Source of the DNA: Azoarcus_F sp048158365
Lineage (GTDB): Bacteria; Pseudomonadota; Gammaproteobacteria; Burkholderiales; Rhodocyclaceae
Length of the DNA stretch: 64,000 nt
Reading direction: 5' to 3' (one strand)
Assembly: GCA_048158365.1 (NCBI GenBank)
Contig: JBLLNL010000009.1
Shown here: one piece after another, positions 53,434 through 61,900 of the stretch
Layout of the letters: the number at the start of each line of letters is the position of its first letter
Position numbering within the stretch: the first letter of the stretch is position 1
Notes under the pieces: model-generated
Databases searched by the model: none
What the model saw: the letters and a program-made list of their open reading frames with translations, nothing else
What the model was told of the DNA's origin: nothing
Program-made: the position numbers and the translations under genes

Positions 53434-53930
53434 CAAACCCGAGAACCCGACTCGAACAACTCCAAACCAAGTCACCGGCACCCGTTCGCGCGGCGCTGCT
53501 CGTAGGTGCGATGCTGCGAGCGGAGTATGACGAGGCACGGCGCATTCTGGCGAATGTCTCTCACGTCGGCATGGTGGGGCGCGACCCTGAGTTTTGGGAA
53601 CCTGTCACCATGATCCGGGAAACGCTCTCAACCTGGGCGCTCGACTACTGGCAGACGCGGGCACGCTACCGGGAAGTGCTGATAGTGAGCCCGGATACTC
53701 AAGGTGGCGACCATGCGGAAATTCTCGCGTGTGAGTGGTACATGCTGCGTGACCGGCTGGCGGCGCTTGATGATGCGCTCGAAGCTGTGTGCAGCGCGGT
53801 CGGGATCGGGGCGGACGATGTGCGGCGGTTTTACGGGATCGAGTCTGGCACCGAGGGCACAACAGCTATCGGAACAGCCGGACAACAGTTGGCGGCAGAG
53901 TATCTTTCTCTGCTGCCGACCAAGGGCTGA
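53430..53930 (+). CDS. Hypothetical protein, last gene of the element
   Basis: 166-aa soluble protein, start overlapping the previous stop (ATGA). Mostly helical: RAALLVGAMLRAEYDEARRI, WEPVTMIRETLSTWALDYW, ACEWYMLRDRLAALDDALEA. I do not recognise the family. It ends 25 bp before the right-end GGGGGCAAC repeats, so it closes the operon. Confidence 0.65.
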   Translation: MTNPRTRLEQLQTKSPAPVRAALLVGAMLRAEYDEARRILANVSHVGMVGRDPEFWEPVTMIRETLSTWALDYWQTRARYREVLIVSPDTQGGDHAEILACEWYMLRDRLAALDDALEAVCSAVGIGADDVRRFYGIESGTEGTTAIGTAGQQLAAEYLSLLPTKG

Positions 53931-53954
53931 CCGCACCGGGCACATTGCACGGCT

Positions 53955-53975
53955 GGGGGCAACTTTGGGGGCAAC
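53955..53975. repeat. GGGGGCAAC repeats at the right end of the element
   Basis: Two direct copies (53955-53963, 53967-53975) in the same arrangement as at the left end (47492-47522). They lie 62 bp inside the proposed right att site. Confidence 0.7.
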
Positions 53976-54036
53976 TCTGGAAGGCGAAGTTTAGAAAGGT
54001 CCGCCAGGTGTGGGGTTAAAGCAACAGGTCGATAGC

Positions 54037-54049
54037 CATTCGGCCACCA
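54037..54049 (+). other. Probable degenerate attR
   Basis: CATTCGGCCACCA matches the tRNA-Ala 3' end CATTCGGTCCACCA with one missing T; the ten bases before it (GGTCGATAGC) partly match the T-loop segment GTTCGATCCT. Immediately followed by a terminator and host or older island DNA. Confidence 0.5.
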
Positions 54050-54058
54050 ATACCAAAA

Positions 54059-54086
54059 CCCCAACCGTTCTCGGTTGGGGTTTTTT
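54059..54086 (+). terminator. Rho-independent terminator at the right edge of the element
   Basis: CCCCAACCG (54059-54067), loop TTCT, CGGTTGGGG (54072-54080) and six T. It would stop element transcripts entering the next genes, or is the original terminator displaced from the tRNA locus. Confidence 0.85.
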
Positions 54087-54087
54087 C

Positions 54088-54579
54088 TTGCCCGATGGTG
54101 CCGGTCCTCGCCCGTTCCAGGATGGCAATGGCCGCCTCAGTCGTGTTTTGACCACTTTGTTGCTCATTCAGGCAGGCTACGCTTACGTGCCGCACAGCTC
54201 ACTGGAGCGCGTGATTGAGCTCAATAAAGAAGCGTACTACCTTCCCTTGCGGCAGACGCAGGGGTCTATCCGGACAGATGCTCCCAACTGGCAACCGTGG
54301 CGGGTGTTCTTCCTGCGGTCACTGGCCGAGCAGGTACGGCGGCTGGAAAAGAAGGTGCAGCGCGAGAAGATCGTACTGGCTGTCTTGCCCGAGCTGTCAC
54401 TGCAGATCGTTGAATTTGCCCGCGCGCACGGGCGCGTCACGATCGGCGATGCGATCAAATTGACCGGTGTCAGCCGAAACACGCTGAAGCAACATTTCCG
54501 CAACCTGGTCGAGCACGGTCATTTGAATCAGCAGGGCAGCGGGCGTGGTGTTTGGTATGAACTCAAGTGGTGGGATTGA
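54088..54579 (+). pseudogene. Fic-family protein, 5'-truncated
   Basis: C-terminal part of a Fic (AMP-transfer) protein. The Fic loop reads PFQDGNGRLSRVL, but the catalytic His that should precede it (HPFxDGNGR) is replaced: the frame reads GPRPFQDGNGR, and the N-terminal half is absent. The rest is normal: LERVIELNKEAYYLPLRQTQ and a C-terminal winged helix (TIGDAIKLTGVSRNTLKQHF, GHLNQQGSGRGVWYELKWWD). An open frame reaches back to 54010 through the terminator, but that part is not Fic-like. The join lies near 54110, just outside the integrated element, so an insertion or deletion at this site removed the 5' end. Confidence 0.85.
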
Positions 54580-54765
54580 TGGATGTTTAATGTGATCGTT
54601 TCGGGCAGTGGCTGGGAGCCACATCGTGACTCGTTCGGCAGTGGCCACGCACTGTCGGCCATCGGGCGTGACCGCTACGTTGTTCGGGTTGCGCATGGAT
54701 GCCTTCTTTCGGCATGGTGGAATACGGGTCTTGCCAAATTTTGCCAAAGAACCTACGCTTGAGAC

Positions 54766-55017
54766 ATGAGCACGATGAACATCTCTCTGCCCGACTCCCT
54801 GAAGTCCTTCGTGGACGAACAGGTCAGCCAGCGCGGCTACGGCACCAGCAGCGAGTACGTGCGCGAATTGATCCGAAAGGATCAAGACCGCCTGCAAGTG
54901 CGCAACCTGCTGCTGGCCGGAGCAGCCTCGGCCCCGGCGGCACCCGCCAATGCCCGCTACTTCGATGGCCTGCGGGATCGGGTGCGGAAGGCCGTCAAAC
55001 CCGCTGCCAAGGCGTGA
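54766..55017 (+). CDS. parD: ParD-family antitoxin
   Basis: 83-aa antitoxin of a type II toxin-antitoxin pair. N-terminal ribbon-helix-helix: MNISLPDSLKSFVDEQVSQR and YGTSSEYVRELIRKDQDRLQ, then a toxin-binding tail (LLAGAASAPAAPANARYFDGLRDRV, residues ~50-75). Upstream, TTGCCAAATTTTGCCAAA (54731-54748) is a tandem GCCAAA pair that may be the autoregulatory operator. The toxin start overlaps its stop. Confidence 0.92.
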   Translation: MSTMNISLPDSLKSFVDEQVSQRGYGTSSEYVRELIRKDQDRLQVRNLLLAGAASAPAAPANARYFDGLRDRVRKAVKPAAKA

Positions 55018-55343
55018 AGGCCAAGCCAGTCATCCCGCGCGAGCAGGCCAACCGAGATGTGGACGAGGCTATCGCCTACTACCTGAGTAAGGTGAGCGAA
55101 GCCGTCGCGGTCGGCTTCATCGACGCACTGGAGAAGGCCTACGGGCACATCGGTCGCCACCCGGCCACAGGCTCCCCACGCTACGCCCACGAACTGAACC
55201 TGCCGGGCCTGCGCGCCTGGCCGCTGACGCGCTACCCGCACCTCGTGTTCTACATCGAGCATCCGGAGTACATTGACGTCTGGCGTGTGTTGCACGGCCA
55301 GCAGGACATCCCAGCTTGGATGCAGGAGCCTGTCGCCGTGTGA
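55014..55343 (+). CDS. parE: ParE-family toxin
   Basis: 109-aa RelE/ParE-superfamily toxin starting at GTG 55014 within GTGA overlapping the parD stop. Motifs: VIPREQANRDVDEAIAYYLS, GFIDALEKAYGHIGRHPATG, LPGLRAWPLTRYPHLVFYIE and IDVWRVLHGQQDIPAW. ParE toxins act on DNA gyrase in characterised cases. The longer open frame upstream overlaps parD and is not used. Confidence 0.92.
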   Translation: MKAKPVIPREQANRDVDEAIAYYLSKVSEAVAVGFIDALEKAYGHIGRHPATGSPRYAHELNLPGLRAWPLTRYPHLVFYIEHPEYIDVWRVLHGQQDIPAWMQEPVAV

Positions 55344-55631
55344 CGGTCGGGTCACCAGGGTATATCTGCGTGCGCGCCGGTGCAAACAAGAAGCGGCGAC
55401 CGTCACGACCCTCACCACTGTCACAGAGGGCGAACGGCATCACCAAAGCGAGCGTCACCGTCAAGGGACTCGGGGCCCGCCGTCAGGAGCAAGCCATGAG
55501 CGACCATCAGCACAACATCGTCACCGAGCCACCAGACGAACTCGGGCAATACGAATTCCACCTCGAAACAATCTCAAGGCGACGATTACGCCGGAGTAGC
55601 ATCCTTCCGTGAGGCAACACGACCGGTCAGG
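55344..55631. other. Intergenic stretch between parE and the helicase stub
   Basis: 288 bp without a convincing gene. A 38-codon frame at 55496-55612 (MSDHQHNIVTEPPDELGQY...) has no match that I know and is not called. The stretch is probably debris of earlier insertions. Confidence 0.4.
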
Positions 55632-55736
55632 CTAATTGTCGCCGGCCAAGGCCGCGATCTTCAGGCGAACACCGGGTTTGAGCGTCTGCTTAAGGTCGTC
55701 GCCGAGCAGGCGGTTGATGTTGTCGTTCAGTTCCAT
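55632..55736 (-). pseudogene. 34-codon stub of a helicase/PLD-type gene downstream of the WYL gene
   Basis: A minus-strand frame starting at ATG 55736, overlapping the WYL-gene stop (TGATG), encodes MELNDNINRLLGDDLKQTL then KPGVRLKIAALAGDN and stops at 55632. The part up to KPGVRLKIAA resembles the N-terminus of SNF2/phospholipase-D-type helicases (typically continuing SCFSIYAFEAL), which is lost here. The tight overlap shows that a full gene was once co-translated with the regulator. Family match is from memory and moderate. Confidence 0.55.
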
Positions 55737-56635
55737 CAAGAGTCCGCCTTCGCAGTGGCGCTATAGCCTGGTGCCAGTACGGCATTTTTCACGCCGTAAA
55801 TCGCAAGATGATCGTTTAGCCATAACCGGTACTCCGGTCCGCGCAGGCAATGATCGGGCGAGCAGTCGACACTCCATTTGCGCAGGATGTATCCAGCCGT
55901 GGCAGCGCGCAGCTTCATCCGCAGCACGCCGTCGCGCATGCCGTAATCCATTTCGGTGATCTCCGGCCGGGGCTGATCCGGGTGCGGCACCAACTCCAGT
56001 TCGACGATCCGCGTCCACTGGATGTCTTGATCGCTCATCTCATGGGCTGCAACTGGTTGCCCCTTGAGCACGACAGGGTTCTTGATCCGGGTGATGACGA
56101 AATCCCGGAACTCCTGAGACTTCCGGTCGAAGGCGCGGACATGCCAGCGCAGACCATTGTCGATGAGCGCAAAGGGGACGACTTCCCGCTCAGTACAGCC
56201 GCTGGATATTGAGTAGTACTCAACGCCAAGCGGACACCCCTGATGGATCGCCCGGGTCACGCTAGCCAGCACATCCAGATCCGGGTGTGTAAGCCGTGAG
56301 GGGCTTTCGCTGGCTACCCAAGCCTTGAGCCGCATCGGCTCGCCGTCTCCAAAGCCCTGCGTCAGCCAAGACAGCACCCGCTCCGGAGGAAAGTCGAAGA
56401 TGGGGCGGAAGTCCGGCCCCAGGACGTAGGCCTTGCCTTTGGGGTCATAGTCGATGTTGCCCGGAGACAATTCCTTGTAGAGCGCCAAATCCCGGGTTGC
56501 CGCTGCGGATTGGATGCCAAACCGCGCAACCAAGTCCTGGCGACGGATCTCCCCCACGAAGCGCACACGCAGCTCAATGAACGCGAGCCGATCGCGCTGG
56601 GGCTGGGTCAGTTCTGCAAGTTGGACTTTGGGCAT
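55736..56635 (-). CDS. WYL-domain transcriptional regulator (BrxR/CapW-like)
   Basis: 299-aa protein: N-terminal winged helix (QRDRLAFIELRVRFVGEIRR, VARFGIQSAAATRDLALYKE), a WYL domain (VEYYSISSGCTEREVVPFAL, DNGLRWHVRAFDRKSQEFRDF) and a C-terminal WCX-type dimerisation region. This is the plan of BrxR/CapW repressors, which control phage-defence loci. It is divergent from jetA across a 133-bp control region, and a promoter facing it overlaps half of an inverted repeat, so autoregulation plus control of the Jet operon is likely. Confidence 0.9.
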   Translation of the reverse strand: MPKVQLAELTQPQRDRLAFIELRVRFVGEIRRQDLVARFGIQSAAATRDLALYKELSPGNIDYDPKGKAYVLGPDFRPIFDFPPERVLSWLTQGFGDGEPMRLKAWVASESPSRLTHPDLDVLASVTRAIHQGCPLGVEYYSISSGCTEREVVPFALIDNGLRWHVRAFDRKSQEFRDFVITRIKNPVVLKGQPVAAHEMSDQDIQWTRIVELELVPHPDQPRPEITEMDYGMRDGVLRMKLRAATAGYILRKWSVDCSPDHCLRGPEYRLWLNDHLAIYGVKNAVLAPGYSATAKADS

Positions 56636-56685
56636 TCCTGAGTGCTCTATCGGGTTAACGAATACTTGTGCGGGTTATTGCGGGA

Positions 56686-56714
56686 AGTATATAAGCTGCT
56701 CTAGAATGGGGCAA
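56686..56714 (-). promoter_or_regulatory. Candidate promoter of the WYL regulator gene
   Basis: Minus-strand TTGCCC (56714-56709), a 17-bp spacer, and TATACT (56691-56686), 51 bp upstream of the start codon. The -10 matches 5 of 6. The left arm of the CAATGCAA inverted repeat overlaps the -35. Confidence 0.55.
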
Positions 56715-56748
56715 TGCAATGGTTATGATTCTTATATGCGTTGCATTG
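56712..56748. promoter_or_regulatory. Inverted repeat CAATGCAA-N21-TTGCATTG, candidate WYL operator
   Basis: Perfect 8-bp arms at 56712-56719 and 56741-56748 in the wyl-jetA divergent region. The left arm overlaps the wyl -35; the right arm lies ~20 bp before the jetA ATG. Arms two to three helical turns apart fit a dimeric regulator. Confidence 0.55.
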
Positions 56749-56768
56749 TGATTATCACATGACGGGCG

Positions 56769-58253
56769 ATGCCCGCACTTTGGAGTACGGGAGTGAAAGC
56801 AGACAAAGCCATCGCGACCTACCGGCGCATGCGGGCGCAGCCGCTGTGGCGTCTGCTTGCCTCGACTACCGGGCCTACCGTCATTGGCCTGCTTCAATCT
56901 CACTTGTATGAGAGCGAGCGAAGCCTCCCTGCCTCCATTTTTCACGAACGCATCGCAAGGGATCTGGAAGAGCTGCGCGCCCAGGGCGAGGACTTTCCCC
57001 AAACGGCACAGGCGTATGTCGCCAGCTGGCTCGCCGATGGGTACCTGGAGCGACGCTTCCCGGCTGGGGCTTCAGAAGAGGAATATGAACTCTCCACGGC
57101 GGCCGTCGAAGCCATTCGGTTTGTCTCTGGCCTGGCACAGCCGTACTCTGCCGCGACCGAAAGCCGCCTGACGCTCGTCATCGAGGCCTTGGCCCGACTT
57201 GCCGAGGACACTGACACCGACAAGTTCCGTCGCATCGACCGGCTCATGGCCGAGCAAGCCCGCATCGACAAGGATATTGACGCCATCCAGAAGGGGCAGA
57301 TGCGCGTGCTGCCCCATACAACGGCGCTTGAGCGAACGCGGGAGATCATCACGCTGGCCGACGATTTGGCCGGTGATTTCCGCCGTGTCCGCGATCAATT
57401 CGACCAGCTCAATCGCGATCTTCGAGAAGGCATCATGGACAACGATGGCAATCGTGGAGATGTGCTGGATTCGCTGTTCGCCGGAATCGACCTGATTTCA
57501 GAGAGCGACGCCGGAAGAACTTTCTCCGCTTTCTGGCGCTTGCTTACGGACCCAGAACAGGCGGCCACGCTTGATCAGGCGCTGGATAGCGTCATGTCGC
57601 GGGAGTTCGTGGGGCAGCTCGAAGCCAAGGAGCGACGATTCCTTCTGCGGCTAACGCGCACCCTTCTTGAGCAGGGCGGCATGGTTCACGAGGTGCTCCA
57701 GACCTTCGCGCGCAGCCTGAAGCACTTCGTCCAGAGTCGTGAATACCTCGAGCAACGCCGACTCAACCACCTACTGAAAGACGCCCAGCGCGCAGCACTG
57801 GCCCTGAAGGACGAAGTCAGGGCCACAGAAACCCTCCAGTACACGCTTGAGCTCACGAGCAGTCGATTGCGCTCCTTGTCCCAATGGGTGCTGCACGACC
57901 CATCCCTGCAAGCTTTGCCCGGGCAGATGGCGGAAGGGGACACGCCACCCATCGACCTGGAGTCTGTGAGCGAACTGGTCGCACAGTCCGAGATCGACTT
58001 CCGAACCCTGAAGGCCAACGTGCTGGCAGTCCTGGAGCAACGCTCCCAGGCATCGATTGCCGACGTTCTGGAGCAGTTCCCCGCTGCACAGGGGCTGGGC
58101 AGCGTCGTCGGGCTGCTTGCGTTGGGTAGTCGGCATGGGTTCAAGGCGGACCACAGTGAAACCGTAGGCTGGGTTGGCGGCGACGACGAGCGTCGTCGCG
58201 CCCGAATTCCAAAGATCTTCTTTTTGAGGGAACGGGCTAATGAACTGGTCTGA
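56769..58253 (+). CDS. jetA: Wadjet subunit JetA (DUF3375)
   Basis: 494-aa kleisin-like subunit of the Wadjet SMC-type plasmid-defence complex. DUF3375 features: RRMRAQPLWRLLASTTGPTV, LHERIARDLEELR-type winged helix at residues ~55-100, RRIDRLMAEQARIDKDIDAI coiled-coil, and DLESVSELVAQSEIDFRTLK late. The GTG at 56793 has a better spaced GGAG (56782-56785) than the ATG at 56769; either may be used. First of jetA-B-C-D, each start overlapping the previous stop. Confidence 0.94.
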   Translation: MPALWSTGVKADKAIATYRRMRAQPLWRLLASTTGPTVIGLLQSHLYESERSLPASIFHERIARDLEELRAQGEDFPQTAQAYVASWLADGYLERRFPAGASEEEYELSTAAVEAIRFVSGLAQPYSAATESRLTLVIEALARLAEDTDTDKFRRIDRLMAEQARIDKDIDAIQKGQMRVLPHTTALERTREIITLADDLAGDFRRVRDQFDQLNRDLREGIMDNDGNRGDVLDSLFAGIDLISESDAGRTFSAFWRLLTDPEQAATLDQALDSVMSREFVGQLEAKERRFLLRLTRTLLEQGGMVHEVLQTFARSLKHFVQSREYLEQRRLNHLLKDAQRAALALKDEVRATETLQYTLELTSSRLRSLSQWVLHDPSLQALPGQMAEGDTPPIDLESVSELVAQSEIDFRTLKANVLAVLEQRSQASIADVLEQFPAAQGLGSVVGLLALGSRHGFKADHSETVGWVGGDDERRRARIPKIFFLRERANELV

Positions 58254-58947
58254 GAACATTGAGGCGGTAATGCCAGTCGAAGCACAAGAACCAGATGCTG
58301 CTCAGGCACCTGCCAACACCCTGTTCCTGGGCGACAGCGGCGAGTTGGCACTGGATACCCGGCGCGCCCTGGTGCAGCTGCTGGCAGGGCCGTCGCTCGA
58401 TGGACGTCGGCATCGAAAACTCTGGCCGATATTAGTGAGAGACGAGGCGGTGATACGTCGGCGGCTTGCCGAACTGTTTCTCGAACTGGTTATCGACCGA
58501 GATGTACAAGTCGCCTTCACGCGCCAGGCAGATACCGGCGACCTCGAAGTGCCACTCCTGCTGCGTCGCGCCCAACTGACCTTCATTGACTCCATTCTGC
58601 TGCTCCACCTACGCCAGCGATTGACTCAAGCGGACTCGCAGGGCGACCGTGCCGTGGTGTCGACAGACGAGATCACGGAGTTTCTCTCCCTGTATGAGCG
58701 TGCCGCCAACACCGACCGTGCAGGGTTCGTGAAACGGGTTCATGCTTCCATCGAGAAGATCAAGAAGCACAGCATCCTTCAGAAAATTCGCTCAAGCGAG
58801 GATCGCTTCGAGATTTCGCCGACGCTGAAACTCCTCTTTTCGGCAGAGGAAATACAGGCGCTGACCCACTTGTATCAGCGCATGGCTGCCGGAGAAACGC
58901 CAGCGCAACTGGCTCAGATTGACGCTGACGAGGAGGCCGACCAATGA
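58240..58947 (+). CDS. jetB: Wadjet subunit JetB (DUF4194)
   Basis: 235-aa KITE-like subunit (DUF4194) bridging JetA to the ATPase heads. Features: ALVQLLAGPSLDGRRHRKLW, DEAVIRRRLAELFLELVIDR, FTRQADTGDLEVPLLLRRAQ and TDEITEFLSLYERAANTDRA, with a conserved winged-helix-like arrangement; a DRFEISPTLKLLFSAEEI segment near the C-terminus. Its ATG at 58240 lies 14 bp inside jetA and its stop overlaps the jetC ATG, so translation is coupled. Confidence 0.94.
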   Translation: MNWSENIEAVMPVEAQEPDAAQAPANTLFLGDSGELALDTRRALVQLLAGPSLDGRRHRKLWPILVRDEAVIRRRLAELFLELVIDRDVQVAFTRQADTGDLEVPLLLRRAQLTFIDSILLLHLRQRLTQADSQGDRAVVSTDEITEFLSLYERAANTDRAGFVKRVHASIEKIKKHSILQKIRSSEDRFEISPTLKLLFSAEEIQALTHLYQRMAAGETPAQLAQIDADEEADQ

Positions 58948-61900
58948 TCTCGGAACCCCAAACCGTCTCCTTGTTTGTTCGCGAGCAGTTCCGGATGACC
59001 CGCCTGCAGGTTTACAACTGGGGTACTTTCTCCGGCCTGCACGACGTGCCGATCAGCGAGCGAGGCTTTTTGTTTGTGGGTCGATCGGGCGCTGGGAAGT
59101 CGACGCTGCTCGATGCATTCTCGGCGTTGCTGACGCCACCTCGGTGGATCGATTTCAACGCTGCGGCGCGTGAGGCGGACCGCAGCGGTCGTGACCGGAA
59201 CCTCGCAACCTACATACGTGGTGCTTGGGCTGAACAGAAGGATGGGGAGTCGGGAGAGATCGCTACACGCTACCTGCGCTCTGGCACAACGTGGTCAGCC
59301 TTGGCGCTAAGCTACCAGAACGCCCTGGGCCAGTCTGTGGTGCTGGTTCAGGTGTTCTGGCTGCGCGGCAATGCCAATGGCAGCACCGACGTCAATCGCC
59401 ACCACCTCGTGTTGGAGCGGGCGTTTGACCTGCGCGAGTTGGAGGATTTCGGTCGATCCAACTTTGACATCCGGAAACTCAAACTATCTTTCCCTGAGGC
59501 ATACACCCAAAAGGATTTTCGTCCTTACTGCGAACGATTCTGTCGACTGCTCGGCATCGAGAGCGAAATGGCACTGCGCTTGCTGCACAAGACCCAGTCG
59601 GCCAAGAACCTCGGCGACCTCAATACCTTCCTGCGCGACTTCATGCTCGACAAGCCCGAGACCTTCGAGGTGGCGGATCGCTTGGTCAGCGAATTTGGCG
59701 AACTCAATGCGGCGCACCAGGCGGTGGTCACGGCTCGTGAGCAGGTTCAAACGCTCGCGCCAGCGCGGGAGCAGTATCAGCGCAGGGACTCGTTGATATT
59801 GCAGCGCAATGGCTTGGATGAGCTTCGGCTTGGCGTTGATGGCTACCGTGAGACTCGCCGCATTGAGCTTCTCAAGGAGCACGTGGCATCCCTGAAGGTG
59901 CAAGCCAGCGGCTCGGAAGGTGAAGTGAGTCGACGCCAGAGCATCCTGGATAACCACGCCGCAATCTTGCGTGATCTGGAGCGACAGCACCGTGAAGCTG
60001 GCGGTGATCAGATCGAGCAATGGGAGGCCGAGAAATCGGGGCTGGAGGGCCAGCGCACAGATCGCCTGCGCAAACGCGCTCAGGCCGAAGAAGCGTGCAA
60101 GAAGCTGGGCTGGAGTCTCCCGGACTCGCCTCAAGCTTTCGCTGAACTGTTGGGCAACGCGCGGCAGGAAGTCGAAAACTGGGAGCAACATAGCAGCGAG
60201 AACCGCGAAGAACAGTTCCGCTTGGCAGGTCAAAAGAAGGACGCCGAAACCGCATTTTCGCAAGCGGTGAAGGAGGTGCAGGCACTCCAGCGCCAGCCAT
60301 CGAACATTCCAGCCGACATGCTGGAAATGCGTCGAGACATCGCCTATGCCATCGGAGTCTCGGAGTCTGCACTACCATTTGTCGGCGAGCTCATCGAGGT
60401 GAAGCCTGACGAGGCCGAGTGGCAAGGTGCCATTGAGCGCGTACTGCATGGATTTGCGCTTTCACTTCTGGTGGACGAGCGCCAGTATTCGGCGTTGGCC
60501 AATCACATCAACGCCACCCACCTCGGGCAGCGCCTGGTGTATTACCGGACTGCCCGCCCGGAGACGTCGCAGGCCAAGCCCATTGGGGCCAATTCGCTCG
60601 TCCTCAAGCTGAACGTCAAGGAAGGGACATATGCCGAATGGCTCCAAACCGAGCTGCGGCAACGCTTCGATTACGCGTGCGTCGATTCCATTCAGTCGTT
60701 CAGGAGTGCTGATCGCGCCATTACCCGTGAGGGTCAGGTCAAGCACAGCAAAACTCGGCATGAGAAAGACGACCGCAGAAGTGTCGGCGACCGGCGAAAC
60801 TGGGTGCTCGGATTCGATAACCGGGAGAAGCTCGGACTCTTTCAAGCTCAGGCGCAGGAGCAGGCTGACGCGATTGCGCGCCTCGGTGGGGAGATCGACA
60901 AACTCTCCGACCAAGACAAGAATCGTGCGACCCGAGCGATGCAGTGCCAGACTCTGGTGAATCTCCAGTGGCAGGAAATAGATGTGCTCCCATTGCTGGA
61001 TCGCATCTCCACCATTGAGCGGCAGATCCACGAAGCGCGCGAGGGGAACACCACCCTGCAGCAAATCAGTGAGCAGATCGAGAAGCAAAAGAAACTCGTC
61101 GATGATGCTGACAAGGATCTTCGGCAGGCAACGCGTGCGTACGACTCGATTGTTGACCAGATCAAGACCCACACCCTGAAACTGGAATCCCTCCTGCAGG
61201 ACGCGTCTATCGTCCCATTGACGCCCCATCAGGTTTCGGGTCTCGACGAGCGCTTCGCCAAGCAGTCAGATGCAGTCCGGCTCGACAACCTCGACAAGGT
61301 GGCAACTTCTGTAGAACGTGCACTCAATGCGGAGATCGAAGAGGTCAACCGTGGGATTGGTGCCTGCGAGAAGGAAATAGAAGCGCGCTTTTCCGACTTC
61401 AAACGGCAATGGCCGATGGACGCGGGCGACATGGACACGAGCCTTGCAAGCGCGCCAGACTTCTTCGCCAAACTGGTTCGGCTGGAGACGGATGGTCTGC
61501 CCGCCTATGAGCAGCGATTCTTTGAATTGCTGCAGAACCAAAGTCACCAGAATCTGGCGGCGCTTTCCACCTATCTGAACGATGCTCGCAAAGCCATCCT
61601 GGAACGGATGGATCTGGTCAACGACAGTCTTGGCCAGGTGCCTTTCAATCAGAGCGCCAATCAACGCACCTATCTCCACATCGACGCCAGTGACCGGCAG
61701 CTTGTCGACGTCAAGGAGTTCAAGCAGGAGATCCAGCAGGCGCTGAGCCATGCATGGACGGAGGATCGCGAGTTTGCCGAGGCGCGGTTCCTGGCCTTGC
61801 GACGACTTGTTGATCGACTCGCCAGTCAGGACCCCGAGCAGAAACGCTGGCGTGAGACTGTGCTCGATGTTCGACAGCATGTTGAGTTCATCGGGCGGGA

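Larger units (their letters stand above)
47388..54049. mobile_element. P4-type integrative element in tRNA-Ala (about 6.7 kb)
   Basis: From the tRNA 3' end: tyrosine integrase, a short basic ORF, an unknown 134-aa gene, AlpA regulator, 34-aa ORF, Toprim primase, DUF927 ATPase and three small overlapping ORFs, all on one strand. The left boundary is the tRNA 3' end (CATTCGGTCCACCA, 47374-47387). A degenerate copy, CATTCGGCCACCA, at 54037-54049 is preceded by GGTCGAT resembling the T-loop, and I take it as the right end. GGGGGCAAC repeats lie just inside both ends. No capsid, conjugation or clear cargo gene is present. Confidence 0.8.

Noticed and set aside
54583..54762. 59-aa plus-strand frame between the Fic remnant and parD
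   Set aside because: No ribosome site or known pattern, and it runs into the parD promoter region; probably chance.
55496..55612. 38-aa plus-strand frame after parE
   Set aside because: Too short and without context or recognised similarity; may be a gene scrap, but I cannot support it.
56747..56759. CRP binding site before jetA
   Set aside because: TGTGA and TCACA halves are separated by 3 bp, not the 6 bp CRP needs; treated as a generic palindrome.
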